A stretch of 64,000 bases of DNA from Enterococcus rotai (GCF_001465345.1 NZ_CP013655.1:3190425-3254424), one strand, 5' to 3'; shown: positions 17,892-29,245, counted from the first letter of the stretch. Numbers and translations: made by a program. Notes: a model not told the origin generated them from the sequence alone.

Positions 17892-18521
17892 TTACACTTT
17901 AATCGACTCTTTTAGTTTTTCAAATGTTTTTTCGCCAAAACCTGAAATATTTTTTAGCTCGTCAATTGTTTTGAATCCGCCCTTTTCTTCTCGGTAGCGA
18001 ATGATCTCTTGGGCCTTTTTCTGACCAATGCTAGGCAAGGTTTGCAGTTCAGACTCATCAGCCTGGTTAAGATCAACTTTACTTGTGTCTTTTGAGGGAT
18101 TTTCTTTAGCCTCACTACCTTGGTCTGAAAACTGAACCTCCTCGCCAAATTGGGGAACATAAATCACCATCTGATCTGTGATTCGTTCAGAAAAGTTGAC
18201 TTGCTTTGTGTCTGCCTCCTCATTCACTCCGCCAGCAAGCATCACAGCGTCCCAGACACGCATATTAGCCTTTCCTTCATACATCCCTGGTTTTTTCACA
18301 GCGCCCTTTATATCCACGTATATTTGCTGTGAAACCGACTCACTTTCTAACGATTGAGATGCGCTAGTTGAATTCATGATCAATGCTTCATCTGGATTCG
18401 GCACTTGCTTTTGTTTACTATTAACGATCATGAAAAAAATACTTCCGCTGATCAACAGTACTAAAATCATCCCAACAATTAAATATTGTTTATATTTTTT
18501 CAACAGCTCACGATAATCCAT
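17892..18521 (-). CDS. comEA: Competence protein ComEA (DNA receptor)
   Basis: ComEA is a membrane-anchored DNA-binding protein that hands DNA to ComEC. The 209-residue product has one N-terminal membrane segment (about 14-34), an acidic/serine linker, an SLBB domain (about 66-118, VDIKGAVKKPGMYEG), and a C-terminal helix-hairpin-helix pair (about 145-209, LPSIGQKKAQEIIRYREEKG and ISGFGEKTFEKLK). It is first in comEA-comEB-comEC, but 163 bases separate it from comEB, wider than usual. I found no competence-sigma cin-box upstream, so its control is unknown. Confidence 0.93.
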   Translation of the reverse strand: MDYRELLKKYKQYLIVGMILVLLISGSIFFMIVNSKQKQVPNPDEALIMNSTSASQSLESESVSQQIYVDIKGAVKKPGMYEGKANMRVWDAVMLAGGVNEEADTKQVNFSERITDQMVIYVPQFGEEVQFSDQGSEAKENPSKDTSKVDLNQADESELQTLPSIGQKKAQEIIRYREEKGGFKTIDELKNISGFGEKTFEKLKESIKV

Positions 18522-18620
18522 ACTTTTCCTCCTTCAAAATAAAGATACGCACTATTTTTCTATTTTCATGATAGAAAAGGAAAAAGTTCATCGTATAATA
18601 GGGTAAGAAGGTGATAAAAG

Positions 18621-19145
18621 ATGGAGAAGGAAATTATAGCGTTATTAATAAAGCGGGATTTTTTAGGGTTAGAACAATTTATCGATCTATTGGGGAGTGA
18701 TATCGTTAAATGCATCCGGGCGCTCTTAAATCATCCGGAGGAAATAACCTATCGGAAAGAAGCTGAAAATGAGGTGTTTTATCGTATTTGGCAGAAAATA
18801 GCTAGTTACGATGCGGATAAGAGCAGCTTAAAAACATGGAGCTTAACCATCACACGGAATATTTGTTTAGATAAAAAACGAGCGATCATTCGTGCACAAA
18901 ATATAATTCCCATGGAGCAACTCCCTGAAAGTCCCCTAGTAGATGACTATTTTGAAAAAGAGAATTTCTTGGATTTGTTACAAAATTTATCAGAAGAAGA
19001 TCAATTGATTTTCCTTAAATACTACTATTATCAAGACACACCAAGTGAAATTGCCAAGGAATTAACAATGGATGTTACTCAAGTTTATAATCATCTATCT
19101 CGTGGTCGAAAAAAAATCAAAGAGTTATTTGATCCAAACATCTGA
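18621..19145 (+). CDS. Sigma-70 family (ECF-like) RNA polymerase sigma factor
   Basis: The 174-residue protein has sigma region 2 (about residues 20-90, with NEVFYRIWQKIASYDADKSS and LKTWSLTITRNICLDKKRA) and region 4 (about 115-170, LSEEDQLIFLKYYYYQDTPS and a helix-turn-helix ending VYNHLSRGRKKIKELF). It lacks region 3, as ECF factors do. The downstream gene, 35 bases later, is not a standard zinc anti-sigma but a PH-domain protein with one C-terminal membrane segment. GAAGGTG precedes the ATG. TATAAT at 18594-18599 is a candidate -10 with no clear -35. It is divergent from comEA, but I have no evidence that it controls competence genes. Confidence 0.85.
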   Translation: MEKEIIALLIKRDFLGLEQFIDLLGSDIVKCIRALLNHPEEITYRKEAENEVFYRIWQKIASYDADKSSLKTWSLTITRNICLDKKRAIIRAQNIIPMEQLPESPLVDDYFEKENFLDLLQNLSEEDQLIFLKYYYYQDTPSEIAKELTMDVTQVYNHLSRGRKKIKELFDPNI

Positions 19146-19180
19146 ACAACTGGCGAAAATAAAAACAAGGAGGAATTGTC

Positions 19181-20002
19181 ATGGTCAATCCATTTAAAGC
19201 TGTTATTAACCAAATCAATAAAGACATCACAACTAGCAAAAATAAAGAATTGAATACTCAACAAAAAAGAAATTTATTCAATCAAACAAAAATGTATATT
19301 TTTTTGCAAGATTTTATCGAGAAAATGAAACCTTACCTTGAAGATGGAGAAGAAATCCATGCCTACTTACCAATGACAAATGATGGTCAGAATGCTTCTG
19401 TTGTAGGACTTGGTTTACTCGGAATGTATCATCCCGAATCAGAAGAAGCAAAAGCTTACGTGAAGGATTTCAATGATCTCAGAGGGAATCGAATTCTAAT
19501 TTTCACTGACCAACGAATGATTTTTACAACAATCATCGAATTTTTAGACCACAGAACTTTTTTTAGCTACCCTTATACAACGATCAAAGCAATCACGCTA
19601 AAGGAAAATAAAATGAATTACTTTGATTGGGATGATTCTTTCCCACCTAAACGGGTTGCTCTTTATACCTATACGTTTGATTTTGAATCGGAAGACCATA
19701 TCTTTTCAGAATTGTTAGGGCAACATGATGCGGATATTTTAAAACGTCAATTGTTGGAAATTCCAGCATTGCAAACTATTCTTGTCACAAGAAAAGTCTA
19801 TCGCGAACGTAGATTTGATAGAGTCGTTAATAATCCTGTGCTGGCTTATAGGCTTATGTATTATTTCTCCATCTTTGCAGCCATAACCTTCCTTTTGATC
19901 TTAGCTTTAGGTGGTTTCTTCCATATTGGACCAGCAAAACAAATGTTCGATTTCACTACAACGCCTACGATACAAATGCTTTTAAACTGGTCTTTTTTAT
20001 AA
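19181..20002 (+). CDS. PH-domain-like protein with one C-terminal membrane segment; function unknown
   Basis: The 273-residue protein has a charged, mostly helical N-terminus (about 1-85), a bacterial PH-like region (about 95-200, with NRILIFTDQRMIFTTIIEFL and a short aromatic strand run), and one hydrophobic segment near residues 227-247 followed by a short tail. No signal peptide is seen, so the bulk is probably cytosolic with a tail anchor. AAGGAGG precedes the ATG. It lies 35 bases after the sigma gene and before a shared terminator, so the two form an operon. A regulator or membrane-stress sensor paired with the sigma factor is possible but unproven. Confidence 0.75.
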   Translation: MVNPFKAVINQINKDITTSKNKELNTQQKRNLFNQTKMYIFLQDFIEKMKPYLEDGEEIHAYLPMTNDGQNASVVGLGLLGMYHPESEEAKAYVKDFNDLRGNRILIFTDQRMIFTTIIEFLDHRTFFSYPYTTIKAITLKENKMNYFDWDDSFPPKRVALYTYTFDFESEDHIFSELLGQHDADILKRQLLEIPALQTILVTRKVYRERRFDRVVNNPVLAYRLMYYFSIFAAITFLLILALGGFFHIGPAKQMFDFTTTPTIQMLLNWSFL

Positions 20003-20008
20003 AAAAAC

Positions 20009-20047
20009 AAGCCCTGATAAAACAAATCACTTGTTTCATCAGGGCTT
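20009..20047. terminator. Bidirectional terminator between the sigma/PH operon and sepM
   Basis: Seventeen-base arms at 20009-20025 and 20031-20047 pair with one mismatch. T-rich sequence flanks the minus-strand side. It lies between convergent genes. Confidence 0.85.
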
Positions 20048-20052
20048 ATTCC

Positions 20053-22163
<2,111 letters not shown>

Positions 22164-22227
22164 CTGTTTGTGCTCCTTTACTTGATTGTTCAGTATATAT
22201 TAAACGTACTTAAACTATACAGAAAAA

Positions 22228-22266
22228 AGATGAAAAATGTTTGAAGTTCGATCACATTTTTCATCT
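22228..22266 (-). terminator. Rho-independent terminator after ylbG
   Basis: AGATGAAAAATGT (22228-22240) pairs perfectly with ACATTTTTCATCT (22254-22266). On the minus strand a T-run follows, closing the pyc-ylbC-ylbF-ylbG transcript. Confidence 0.87.
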
Positions 22267-22272
22267 CAAATT

Positions 22273-22620
22273 TTACACATTTTCAGCTAGACGAATTTGA
22301 GTATTTAGTTCCTCAACTTCAAAGCCTTCTTCTTTTTCATGCTGATAAGCTGCTTTTGTACCGATTTTCTCAGCAAAGTTCATCTCCACATCAGGACGAT
22401 AAGAGCGTTCTACTCTACGGACAAAGTGTAGCCCATTGATTTTCGCTTCTGAACTTTCAATAGCCTCTTCATTCATATAAATCACCACATATTTCATTCG
22501 ACGAGAAACATAATGGATCAACCCAAAACGCTTTAGCGTTTTCAATTGTTTCAAGCTATATACCCACACAACTAAACAGCGCCGCTTTTGGATAACAAAT
22601 TCTTTTTCTTCATTAACTTG
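22273..22620 (-). CDS. ylbG: YlbG family protein (UPF0298/DUF2129)
   Basis: The 115-residue protein matches the DUF2129 family, with VVWVYSLKQLKTLKRFGLIH and VSRRMKYVVIYMNE as the conserved core. Function is unknown. I choose the ATG at 22620, which follows GGAGGTAG by five bases; the frame extends 20 codons back into ylbF. It overlaps the ylbF stop by eight bases, implying coupled translation. The neighbourhood ylbC-ylbF-ylbG-rsmD-coaD-ylbL is the same as in Bacillus. Confidence 0.9.
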   Translation of the reverse strand, partial: QVNEEKEFVIQKRRCLVVWVYSLKQLKTLKRFGLIHYVSRRMKYVVIYMNEEAIESSEAKINGLHFVRRVERSYRPDVEMNFAEKIGTKAAYQHEKEEGFEVEELNTQIRLAENV

Positions 22621-23044
22621 CATGACAACTACCTCCGCAACCTGAATGTTTTCCTTTTTCAAAGAAAGGATTTCCAGCATCTACTTTAATATCATCTGAA
22701 ATAGTTTTAGCTACAGCCATCCCTATCAAATCTAAAACCGTTTGAATCTCTGTTTCAGAAAAACGAAATTCAGCTACTTCTTCACTCAGATCCAGCGCTC
22801 GTTTCGCTTTTCGCACAGCTCGTTGTTTTGTTCGGAAATCTGGAGCATGGTTACCATACGCTTCGATTCGTTCAAATGAATCTTTTGCCTCTAAAAATGC
22901 TTTTTGTTTGGCTTGAACATCTTTTGAACTGTACATTGTTTGACGATTTACTTTATACGTTTCAAAGCTCTCGCTTGCTAAAATTGCTTGGACAAGTTTT
23001 TCTGTCTGATCTTCTATTTCAAAAAGTTTTTCTGTCACTATCAT
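22613..23044 (-). CDS. ylbF: YlbF/YmcA family RNA-processing regulator
   Basis: The 143-residue helical protein belongs to the YlbF/YmcA family; in Bacillus, YlbF forms a complex with YmcA and YaaT that binds Fe-S clusters and directs RNase Y to certain mRNAs. The C-terminal cysteine motif SGCGGSCHAS is present and fits a cluster ligand. The rest is a long helix pair (EAKDSFERIEAYGNHAPDFR). The ATG lies at the stop of ylbC with AGGAAAG upstream. Partners YmcA and YaaT are not in this window. Confidence 0.9.
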   Translation of the reverse strand: MIVTEKLFEIEDQTEKLVQAILASESFETYKVNRQTMYSSKDVQAKQKAFLEAKDSFERIEAYGNHAPDFRTKQRAVRKAKRALDLSEEVAEFRFSETEIQTVLDLIGMAVAKTISDDIKVDAGNPFFEKGKHSGCGGSCHAS

Positions 23045-23046
23045 AC

Positions 23047-24180
23047 TTATTCACTTTCCTCTGTTTGAGATATTTCTTTCTCTGTTTCTTGTAATAAGAC
23101 TAACATACTTGCTTTAGAGAAAGCAACGCCAATGTTCTCATTTTCTTCGTGTGCAAACCTAGAATGATATAATGAATCTGAAAACCAAGAAAGGACTGTA
23201 ATCGTTGGATCATATACTGGCTCGATAAACATCCCCGTTGCCTTTTTTTTGTCTAGTTGTCCAACTTTTAATAGTTTTTGATATTCGTCATTTGTCAATG
23301 TAAAAAGAGCTGATGCGGTCATCTGTTCTTTACTGAACTGCCAAGTTTCAGCCCGTTCTGATGAAAGGATATTTTTTTGATTTTTAACTAAGGTTTCAAA
23401 AAGTTTTTGAGCATTTTTTTGGCTTTCTGTATTTACATGGTAAGTTGGTAAGCCTTCTTTCACCCTTAACAAATTGATTGTTCGGATCACCTGATTACTT
23501 TTTACAGCGTCAAAACTTGCCGCTTGTTGATTTGTAGAAAAAGGAATGACTTCACCTTCAATTAATTGGTATGGCATTAAAGTCAATAAAGCTTCTTTAT
23601 TTAGATAAGTAACGGCTGACAATTTCCCAGTTCCATGATTGAAAAATAATATTGCAAAGGTCTTATTATCAAAGGCAATCAGAGGACGGTAATTCATATC
23701 TTCTTCCATCAGCTCGATATTATAGTTATTTTCTTTATATGTAAAGGCAAAATTTGAATAGATGGTCATTAATTCTGAAACATCAGATAATTGCATCCCG
23801 ATTGAAAATGGTGCGACCTCTTTTGAGTTGTTAAAGGCTTTGATTGTACTAATTTTTTCATCTACTACATTCAGCTCTAGGTAATCCGCATCTTTTTCCC
23901 CATATAGCCATAACTCATAGCCCATGCTACTCTTTTGTTTTTCAAGGGGTTCACCAAAATCTGTTACAAATTCAGAGACTTTTTTACCTATGTATACAGC
24001 ATAACCAGAAGTTGAAATTTCTTCATAAGGTAAAGCAGTATGGGAGATCATTGCGCTCCCATGGTCTGCTTCTTGTTGGACTTTTTCAGCAGGGAAAAAA
24101 ACGGGTTGTAGATAACCAATAATCAGGACTACAGAGAAAACGCCTAAAAAAGCTAAAAATCGTTTCATTTTTTTCCCCAC
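23047..24180 (-). CDS. ylbC: CAP-domain (SCP/PR1-like) extracellular protein, YlbC-like
   Basis: The 377-residue protein has an N-terminal signal anchor (about 5-25, RFLAFLGVFSVVLIIGYLQP), a CAP-associated N-domain (about 60-200) and a C-terminal CAP/SCP domain (about 230-360, starting AVKSNQVIRTINLLRVKEGL). It is predicted to act outside the membrane; the role of such proteins in Firmicutes is unknown. It lies six bases after pyc and abuts ylbF, so it is in the same transcript. An alternative start at the fifth codon (MKRFL) is possible. Confidence 0.85.
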   Translation of the reverse strand: MGKKMKRFLAFLGVFSVVLIIGYLQPVFFPAEKVQQEADHGSAMISHTALPYEEISTSGYAVYIGKKVSEFVTDFGEPLEKQKSSMGYELWLYGEKDADYLELNVVDEKISTIKAFNNSKEVAPFSIGMQLSDVSELMTIYSNFAFTYKENNYNIELMEEDMNYRPLIAFDNKTFAILFFNHGTGKLSAVTYLNKEALLTLMPYQLIEGEVIPFSTNQQAASFDAVKSNQVIRTINLLRVKEGLPTYHVNTESQKNAQKLFETLVKNQKNILSSERAETWQFSKEQMTASALFTLTNDEYQKLLKVGQLDKKKATGMFIEPVYDPTITVLSWFSDSLYHSRFAHEENENIGVAFSKASMLVLLQETEKEISQTEESE

Positions 24181-24186
24181 TTTTCT

Positions 24187-27100
24187 TTATTTTTCTTTTA
24201 CTTCGATCAAAAGATCGCCAGAGCTGATTGGTTCTTCTTCAAATACATAAATATGTTCAACGATTCCATCAAAACGTGCTTCAATCGTGGTTTCCATCTT
24301 CATTGCTTCCGTTACTAACAAGGCATCCCCTTTTTTAACTTTATCTCCTTTATTTACTAGAACTTGGAGAACAGAGCCAGACATGGTTGCACCAATCTGC
24401 TCTTTATTCGTCGGTTCTGCTTTGCGTTTTGCTTGAACAGATGATTTGATGGAAGTATCTTTGATAACGATCTCTCGACGTTGACCATTTAAGTTAAAGA
24501 ATAAAACGCGATTTCCTTCAATATCAGGATCACCGACTTCATCTAAGCGAATAATCAAGGTCTTCCCTTTTTCGATTTGAACTTCTACAGATTCTCCTTG
24601 ACGAATGCCTTGGAAGAATGTAGGTGTATCTAATAATGTAACATCACCAAAATTTTGATAAGATGTACGATAGTCCAAAAATACTTGAGGATACATTAGA
24701 TAGCTCAATACTTCTTCTAATTTTGGTTCATAGCCAATTTTTTCGGCTAATTCAGCTTTTACTTTATCAAAATTAACAGGTGCAGCTAAGCTACCAGGTC
24801 TTTCTGTGAAAGCTGGACGTCCTTTCAAAATAATTCTCTGTAAGTCTTTAGGAAATCCACCGACTGGCTGACCCAAGTCTCCTTGGAAGAAGGTCACAAC
24901 TGACTCTGGGAAACTTAATTCATCCCCATTTTCATAAATATCTGCTTCTGTTAAATTATTTTGCACCATGAACAAGGCCATATCGCCAACAACTTTTGAA
25001 GACGGAGTCACTTTTACAATATCACCAAACATCAGGTTAACTGTGTGATACATTTTTTTAATGTCATCCCATTGATGGCCTAAGCCAACTGCTTTAGCCT
25101 GTTGTTGTAAATTGGAGTATTGGCCACCCGGCATTTCATGCATATAAACTTCAGTTTGCGGTGCATTCAAGCCATTTTCAAATGGTTGATAATACATACG
25201 TACATCTTCCCAATAATGGTTGATTTTTTGTGTATTATCAATGTTAACGTCTGGCGTCCGATCACCATTAACTAAAGCGTAATACAAACTGCTCATACTC
25301 GGCTGGCTTGTAGCACCACTCATCGCACTGGTCGCCACGTCTACAATATCTACACCAGCTTTGGTTGCAGCTGAATAAGTGATGATTCCGTTACCGCTTG
25401 TATCATGAGTATGCAGGTGAATCGGTAAATCTGTCGTATCTTTCAGTTCACTGATTAAACGGTATGCGGCTTGTGGTTTCAATAAACCAGCCATATCTTT
25501 GATTGCAATGATATGAGCACCCATTTTTTCAAGTTCTTTGGTCATATTTTTGTAGTACTCAACGTTGTATTTTGCTCTAAATGGATCATTAATATCACCA
25601 GTATAACAAATAGCTGCTTCCGCAATTTTGCCGGCGTCTCTTACAGCTTGAATACTTTTTTCCATTTGCGGCAGCCAATTTAAACTATCAAAAATACGGA
25701 AAACATCAATACCTTGTCGTGCAGACTCTTTAATAAATTCTTCGATCACATTATCAGAATAATTTTGATAACCAACCGCATTCGATCCTCTAAACAACAT
25801 TTGCAATAATGTGTTCGGCATTAATTTACGTATTTTGCGTAGTCTTTGCCATGGGTCTTCATTTAAGAAACGGTAAGCTACATCAAATGTTGCACCGCCC
25901 CACATTTCACTAGAAAATAATTCTGGCAATCCTTCACCTGTTAAACGAGCAATTTCTTTAAAATCTTGCGTTCTTACACGAGTCGCTAGCAAACTTTGAT
26001 GGGCATCACGGAAAGTCGTGTCCGTCAGTAAAACATTATCTTGTTTTTTGACCCAATCAATAACACCTTGGGCGCCATCTTTATCTAATATATTTTTAGC
26101 AGTCACATAATCACTTCGTAATGCTAAATCCGTTGGAATACGTGGTGCATCAAAATATTTTTTCGTTGATTTTTCAATTCCTGGAAAACCGTTAACTGTT
26201 ACTTCACCAATATATTTCATGGTCTTATTGCCACGGTCTCTTAATTTTGGAAATTCAAATAATTGCGGTGTATTGTCAATAAAGGTTGTGTTAGCTTCTC
26301 CAGACTGAAATTCTGGATGGCCAATCACTTTATGTAAAAACGGAATATTCGTTTTTACACCACGAATTCTAAATTCTCGCAAACTACGTTCCATTTTTTG
26401 GATCGCCTTTTCAAAAGTAAAACCATGCGTACATACTTTTACTAATAGAGAATCAAAATACGGTGTAACGACTGCACCAGAATAGGCATTTCCTACATCC
26501 AGACGAACACCAAAGCCACCTGGTGAGCGGTAGGTATCGATTTTACCAGTATCCGGCATAAAGTGATTCAATGGATCTTCTGTAGTAATCCGACACTGAA
26601 TTGCTGCACCATTCAACGTAATTTGTTCTTGCTGCGGAATCTTCATGTCTTTATGAATATCTAAGCCTTGAGCAATTTGCAGTTGAGAGACTACGATATC
26701 TATATCTGTGATCATCTCAGTGATTGTATGCTCGACCTGTACACGAGGATTTACTTCGATAAAATAAAACTGATCCCCTTCAACTAAAAATTCAACGGTT
26801 CCAGCATTGACATACTGAACATGTTTCATCAATTGAACTGCTGCATCGCAAATCTCTTTGCGTTTTGCTTCACTCATTGAAACACAAGGTGCAACTTCAA
26901 CTACTTTTTGATGTCTACGTTGAACCGAACAGTCTCGTTCAAATAAATGAACCACATTACCATGACTATCACCTAAAATTTGCACTTCAATATGTTTCGG
27001 GTTTGAGATATATTTTTCTACATATACTTCATCAGAACCAAATGCTGCTTTCGCTTCACTTTTCGCTCTATCATACCCTTCTTTTGCTTCCTTCTCATCG

Positions 27101-27615
27101 TGTGCTACTCGCATTCCACGGCCGCCGCCGCCTAATGCTGCTTTGATCATAATCGGAAATCCATGAGTTCTACCAAACTCTAAGACGCCTTCCACTGAAT
27201 CCACTGGACCATCAGAGCCCGGGATTGATGCAATTCCTGCAGCTACAGCTGCTTCTTTTGCTTTGATTTTATCACCAAAAATATCTAAGTGGTGTAATGT
27301 TGGACCTACAAAGATAAGACCTTCTTCTCTACAACGACGGGCAAACTCTAAGTTTTCAGAAAGAAACCCATATCCTGGATGAATCGCATCAGCTCCAGAT
27401 TTTTTTGCGATGCGAATAATGTCTTCCATATCAAGATAAGCTTCGATCGGCTTTTTGCCTTTACCAACTAAATACGCTTCATCTGCTTTAAAACGATGAA
27501 CAGAATATTCATCTTCTGCTGCATAGATTGCCACTGTCCCGATGTGCATCTCTGTACAGGCTCTAAAAATTCGAATTGCAATTTCTCCACGATTTGCTAC
27601 TAAAACTTTTTTCAT
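24187..27615 (-). CDS. pyc: Pyruvate carboxylase
   Basis: Pyruvate carboxylase makes oxaloacetate from pyruvate, bicarbonate and ATP. The 1142-residue protein has the biotin carboxylase domain (about 1-450, IKAALGGGGRGMRV), the carboxyltransferase domain (about 520-830, LLTDTTFRDAHQSLLATRV) and a C-terminal biotin carrier domain with the lysine at about residue 1106 in TEAMKMET. All domains are full length. GTAGGAG precedes the ATG. An imperfect hairpin (27642-27695) lies in the 100-base gap after ftsW, and ylbC follows by six bases. Confidence 0.97.
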   Translation of the reverse strand: MKKVLVANRGEIAIRIFRACTEMHIGTVAIYAAEDEYSVHRFKADEAYLVGKGKKPIEAYLDMEDIIRIAKKSGADAIHPGYGFLSENLEFARRCREEGLIFVGPTLHHLDIFGDKIKAKEAAVAAGIASIPGSDGPVDSVEGVLEFGRTHGFPIMIKAALGGGGRGMRVAHDEKEAKEGYDRAKSEAKAAFGSDEVYVEKYISNPKHIEVQILGDSHGNVVHLFERDCSVQRRHQKVVEVAPCVSMSEAKRKEICDAAVQLMKHVQYVNAGTVEFLVEGDQFYFIEVNPRVQVEHTITEMITDIDIVVSQLQIAQGLDIHKDMKIPQQEQITLNGAAIQCRITTEDPLNHFMPDTGKIDTYRSPGGFGVRLDVGNAYSGAVVTPYFDSLLVKVCTHGFTFEKAIQKMERSLREFRIRGVKTNIPFLHKVIGHPEFQSGEANTTFIDNTPQLFEFPKLRDRGNKTMKYIGEVTVNGFPGIEKSTKKYFDAPRIPTDLALRSDYVTAKNILDKDGAQGVIDWVKKQDNVLLTDTTFRDAHQSLLATRVRTQDFKEIARLTGEGLPELFSSEMWGGATFDVAYRFLNEDPWQRLRKIRKLMPNTLLQMLFRGSNAVGYQNYSDNVIEEFIKESARQGIDVFRIFDSLNWLPQMEKSIQAVRDAGKIAEAAICYTGDINDPFRAKYNVEYYKNMTKELEKMGAHIIAIKDMAGLLKPQAAYRLISELKDTTDLPIHLHTHDTSGNGIITYSAATKAGVDIVDVATSAMSGATSQPSMSSLYYALVNGDRTPDVNIDNTQKINHYWEDVRMYYQPFENGLNAPQTEVYMHEMPGGQYSNLQQQAKAVGLGHQWDDIKKMYHTVNLMFGDIVKVTPSSKVVGDMALFMVQNNLTEADIYENGDELSFPESVVTFFQGDLGQPVGGFPKDLQRIILKGRPAFTERPGSLAAPVNFDKVKAELAEKIGYEPKLEEVLSYLMYPQVFLDYRTSYQNFGDVTLLDTPTFFQGIRQGESVEVQIEKGKTLIIRLDEVGDPDIEGNRVLFFNLNGQRREIVIKDTSIKSSVQAKRKAEPTNKEQIGATMSGSVLQVLVNKGDKVKKGDALLVTEAMKMETTIEARFDGIVEHIYVFEEEPISSGDLLIEVKEK

Positions 27616-27641
27616 TCTTTCACTCCTACCTGTTTATTGAG

Positions 27642-27695
27642 GGCGAAACAGAAATGATAGTCTCTTATTTTCTAAAGAGCTCCTTCTGCTTCGCC
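27642..27695 (-). other. Imperfect hairpin in the ftsW-pyc gap
   Basis: GGCGAAACAGAA (27642-27653) pairs with TTCTGCTTCGCC (27684-27695) with one mismatch, enclosing a second CTCTT/AAGAG stem. No T-tract follows on the minus strand, so it is unlikely to be a plain terminator. It may modulate expression or mRNA stability between ftsW and pyc. Confidence 0.4.
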
Positions 27696-27715
27696 ATCTA
27701 ATGACCTTCATTGAT

Positions 27716-28909
27716 TTATATCTTACCAAGTAATTGGTATTCTTGGTCCATTTTTTGTTTTTTCTCGTCGGCACTGATATTCAGAACGAACGCAACAGCA
27801 ATTGAAATAATCAACACACTGTTCCCGCCATGACTGAGAAATGGGAATGTGATCCCAGTTAGAGGAATCACTCCAGTAATTCCACCTAAGTTAATAAATA
27901 CTTGTAATAACAACATTGAACCGATCCCAATACACATTAATGAATTGAACGGTTTTTTTGAACGAACACCGACTAAAATGATACGAGCAATCATAAACAT
28001 CAAAAGTGCTAAAATAATCAATGAAACGAACAACCCTAATTCTTCGATCGTAATGGCAAAAATAAAATCCGAATGAGCTTCAGGCAAGAAGCCTTTCTTT
28101 TGAATACTATTGCCTAAACCTTTACCAAACCAACCGCCGTTATTGATCGCATAATAAGAATTGGCTAACTGATGGCCATAGTTTCGTTCATCTTTAAACG
28201 GATTTAAGAAAATAGCGAAACGTTGATATACGTATTGATATCTAGCTGGAATAAAACTTCCTTTGCTTAAGATCAATGCTTGAATCACTGCAATACTGCC
28301 TAAAATCCCAGCTCCACCAACGATATAAGTGTACATATAGTTTACTCCGCTAGCCAATAACATAATGATCACCAATAAAGTTAAAATGGCAGCATTCCCC
28401 AAATCGGGTTGTATCGCCACAAGAGAAATTAAAAAACCAACTAAAAGCATTGGTCTAAAAACTGCTTTCTTAAACTCTTTATCAATGTACTTCTGTCTTC
28501 GGCCTAAGATATAGGCAAGATACCAAATCACCATAATTTTCAAATATTCAGCCGGTTGCATGGAAAATGAGCCAATCAGCAACCAGCCAGAAGCACCATT
28601 AATGTTTCGACCTAATGGGGTAAATTTAACTGCTAAGAGTAGAAAGGATATCACGGCGATTGCAAACATGATAAACCCTTTGTTTTGAAAGACTGTTGTT
28701 TTCATCTTATAAATAAAGAACATTCCCACTAAACTTAAAACCCAAAACTGCAATTGAGACACGACCATTGCTGTTGGGGATTCGCCTTTTGATATGAGCA
28801 AAGATGATGTTGAACTGTAAACCATGATCAAGCCCACAGCACTAAGGACTAAGTACGGGATCAAGATACTATAATCTAACAGGTGTCTCTTTTTTATCTT
28901 GTTTGGCAA
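27716..28909 (-). CDS. ftsW: Peptidoglycan glycosyltransferase FtsW/RodA/SpoVE family
   Basis: The 397-residue membrane protein has about ten transmembrane segments and SEDS-family motifs (SSTSSLLISKGE, ALSNYGHQL-like NYGHQLANSYYAINNGG, GFLPEAHSDFIFAI). SEDS proteins polymerise lipid II with a class B PBP at the septum or side wall. Its place between ylaN and pyc argues for FtsW. The start is TTG at 28909, with AAGGAGG eight bases upstream overlapping the end of ylaN; no ATG is better placed. Confidence 0.9.
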   Translation of the reverse strand: MPNKIKKRHLLDYSILIPYLVLSAVGLIMVYSSTSSLLISKGESPTAMVVSQLQFWVLSLVGMFFIYKMKTTVFQNKGFIMFAIAVISFLLLAVKFTPLGRNINGASGWLLIGSFSMQPAEYLKIMVIWYLAYILGRRQKYIDKEFKKAVFRPMLLVGFLISLVAIQPDLGNAAILTLLVIIMLLASGVNYMYTYIVGGAGILGSIAVIQALILSKGSFIPARYQYVYQRFAIFLNPFKDERNYGHQLANSYYAINNGGWFGKGLGNSIQKKGFLPEAHSDFIFAITIEELGLFVSLIILALLMFMIARIILVGVRSKKPFNSLMCIGIGSMLLLQVFINLGGITGVIPLTGITFPFLSHGGNSVLIISIAVAFVLNISADEKKQKMDQEYQLLGKI

Positions 28910-28912
28910 AGT

Positions 28913-29215
28913 TTAAACCTCCTTGCCAATCTCTTTTTTTTCTTGCGTTTCTTCATAAACGTCACTATATAATTGGTTAAGTTCTTTTTCTAAATCACTT
29001 AGCAATTGATGTCCTTCTTTTGTGCTTAAAATGCCTAGTCGAATGGCATACGTCACTTGTCGAGAAAAACCATACATTTGTGTATCTACGACTTCCTCAA
29101 AGGCTTTACACTGGGAAATACATAGGCTATTTTTTTGATTACGGATCAACATCATGATTCGTTGTGCATCATCGTTTAACAGCTGAACGGCAAAATCTTT
29201 TGAAATGGATTCCAT
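28913..29215 (-). CDS. ylaN: YlaN family protein (UPF0358), implicated in iron control
   Basis: The 100-residue helical protein matches the YlaN family, with FAVQLLNDDAQRIMMLIRNQ at the N-terminus and EGHQLLSDLEKELNQLYSDV near the end. YlaN is conserved next to ftsW in Bacilli; reports in Bacillus and Staphylococcus link it to iron and to relief of Fur repression, which is established only there. I choose the ATG at 29215, with GGAGG ten bases upstream; the frame extends six codons to an ATG inside the ribosome site. Confidence 0.9.
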   Translation of the reverse strand: MESISKDFAVQLLNDDAQRIMMLIRNQKNSLCISQCKAFEEVVDTQMYGFSRQVTYAIRLGILSTKEGHQLLSDLEKELNQLYSDVYEETQEKKEIGKEV

Positions 29216-29245
29216 TTGCACTAAACCTCCCATCTTAATTATGTA

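Noticed and set aside
18522-18620. Competence cin-box upstream of comEA
   Set aside because: No TACGAATA-like sequence at a sensible distance.
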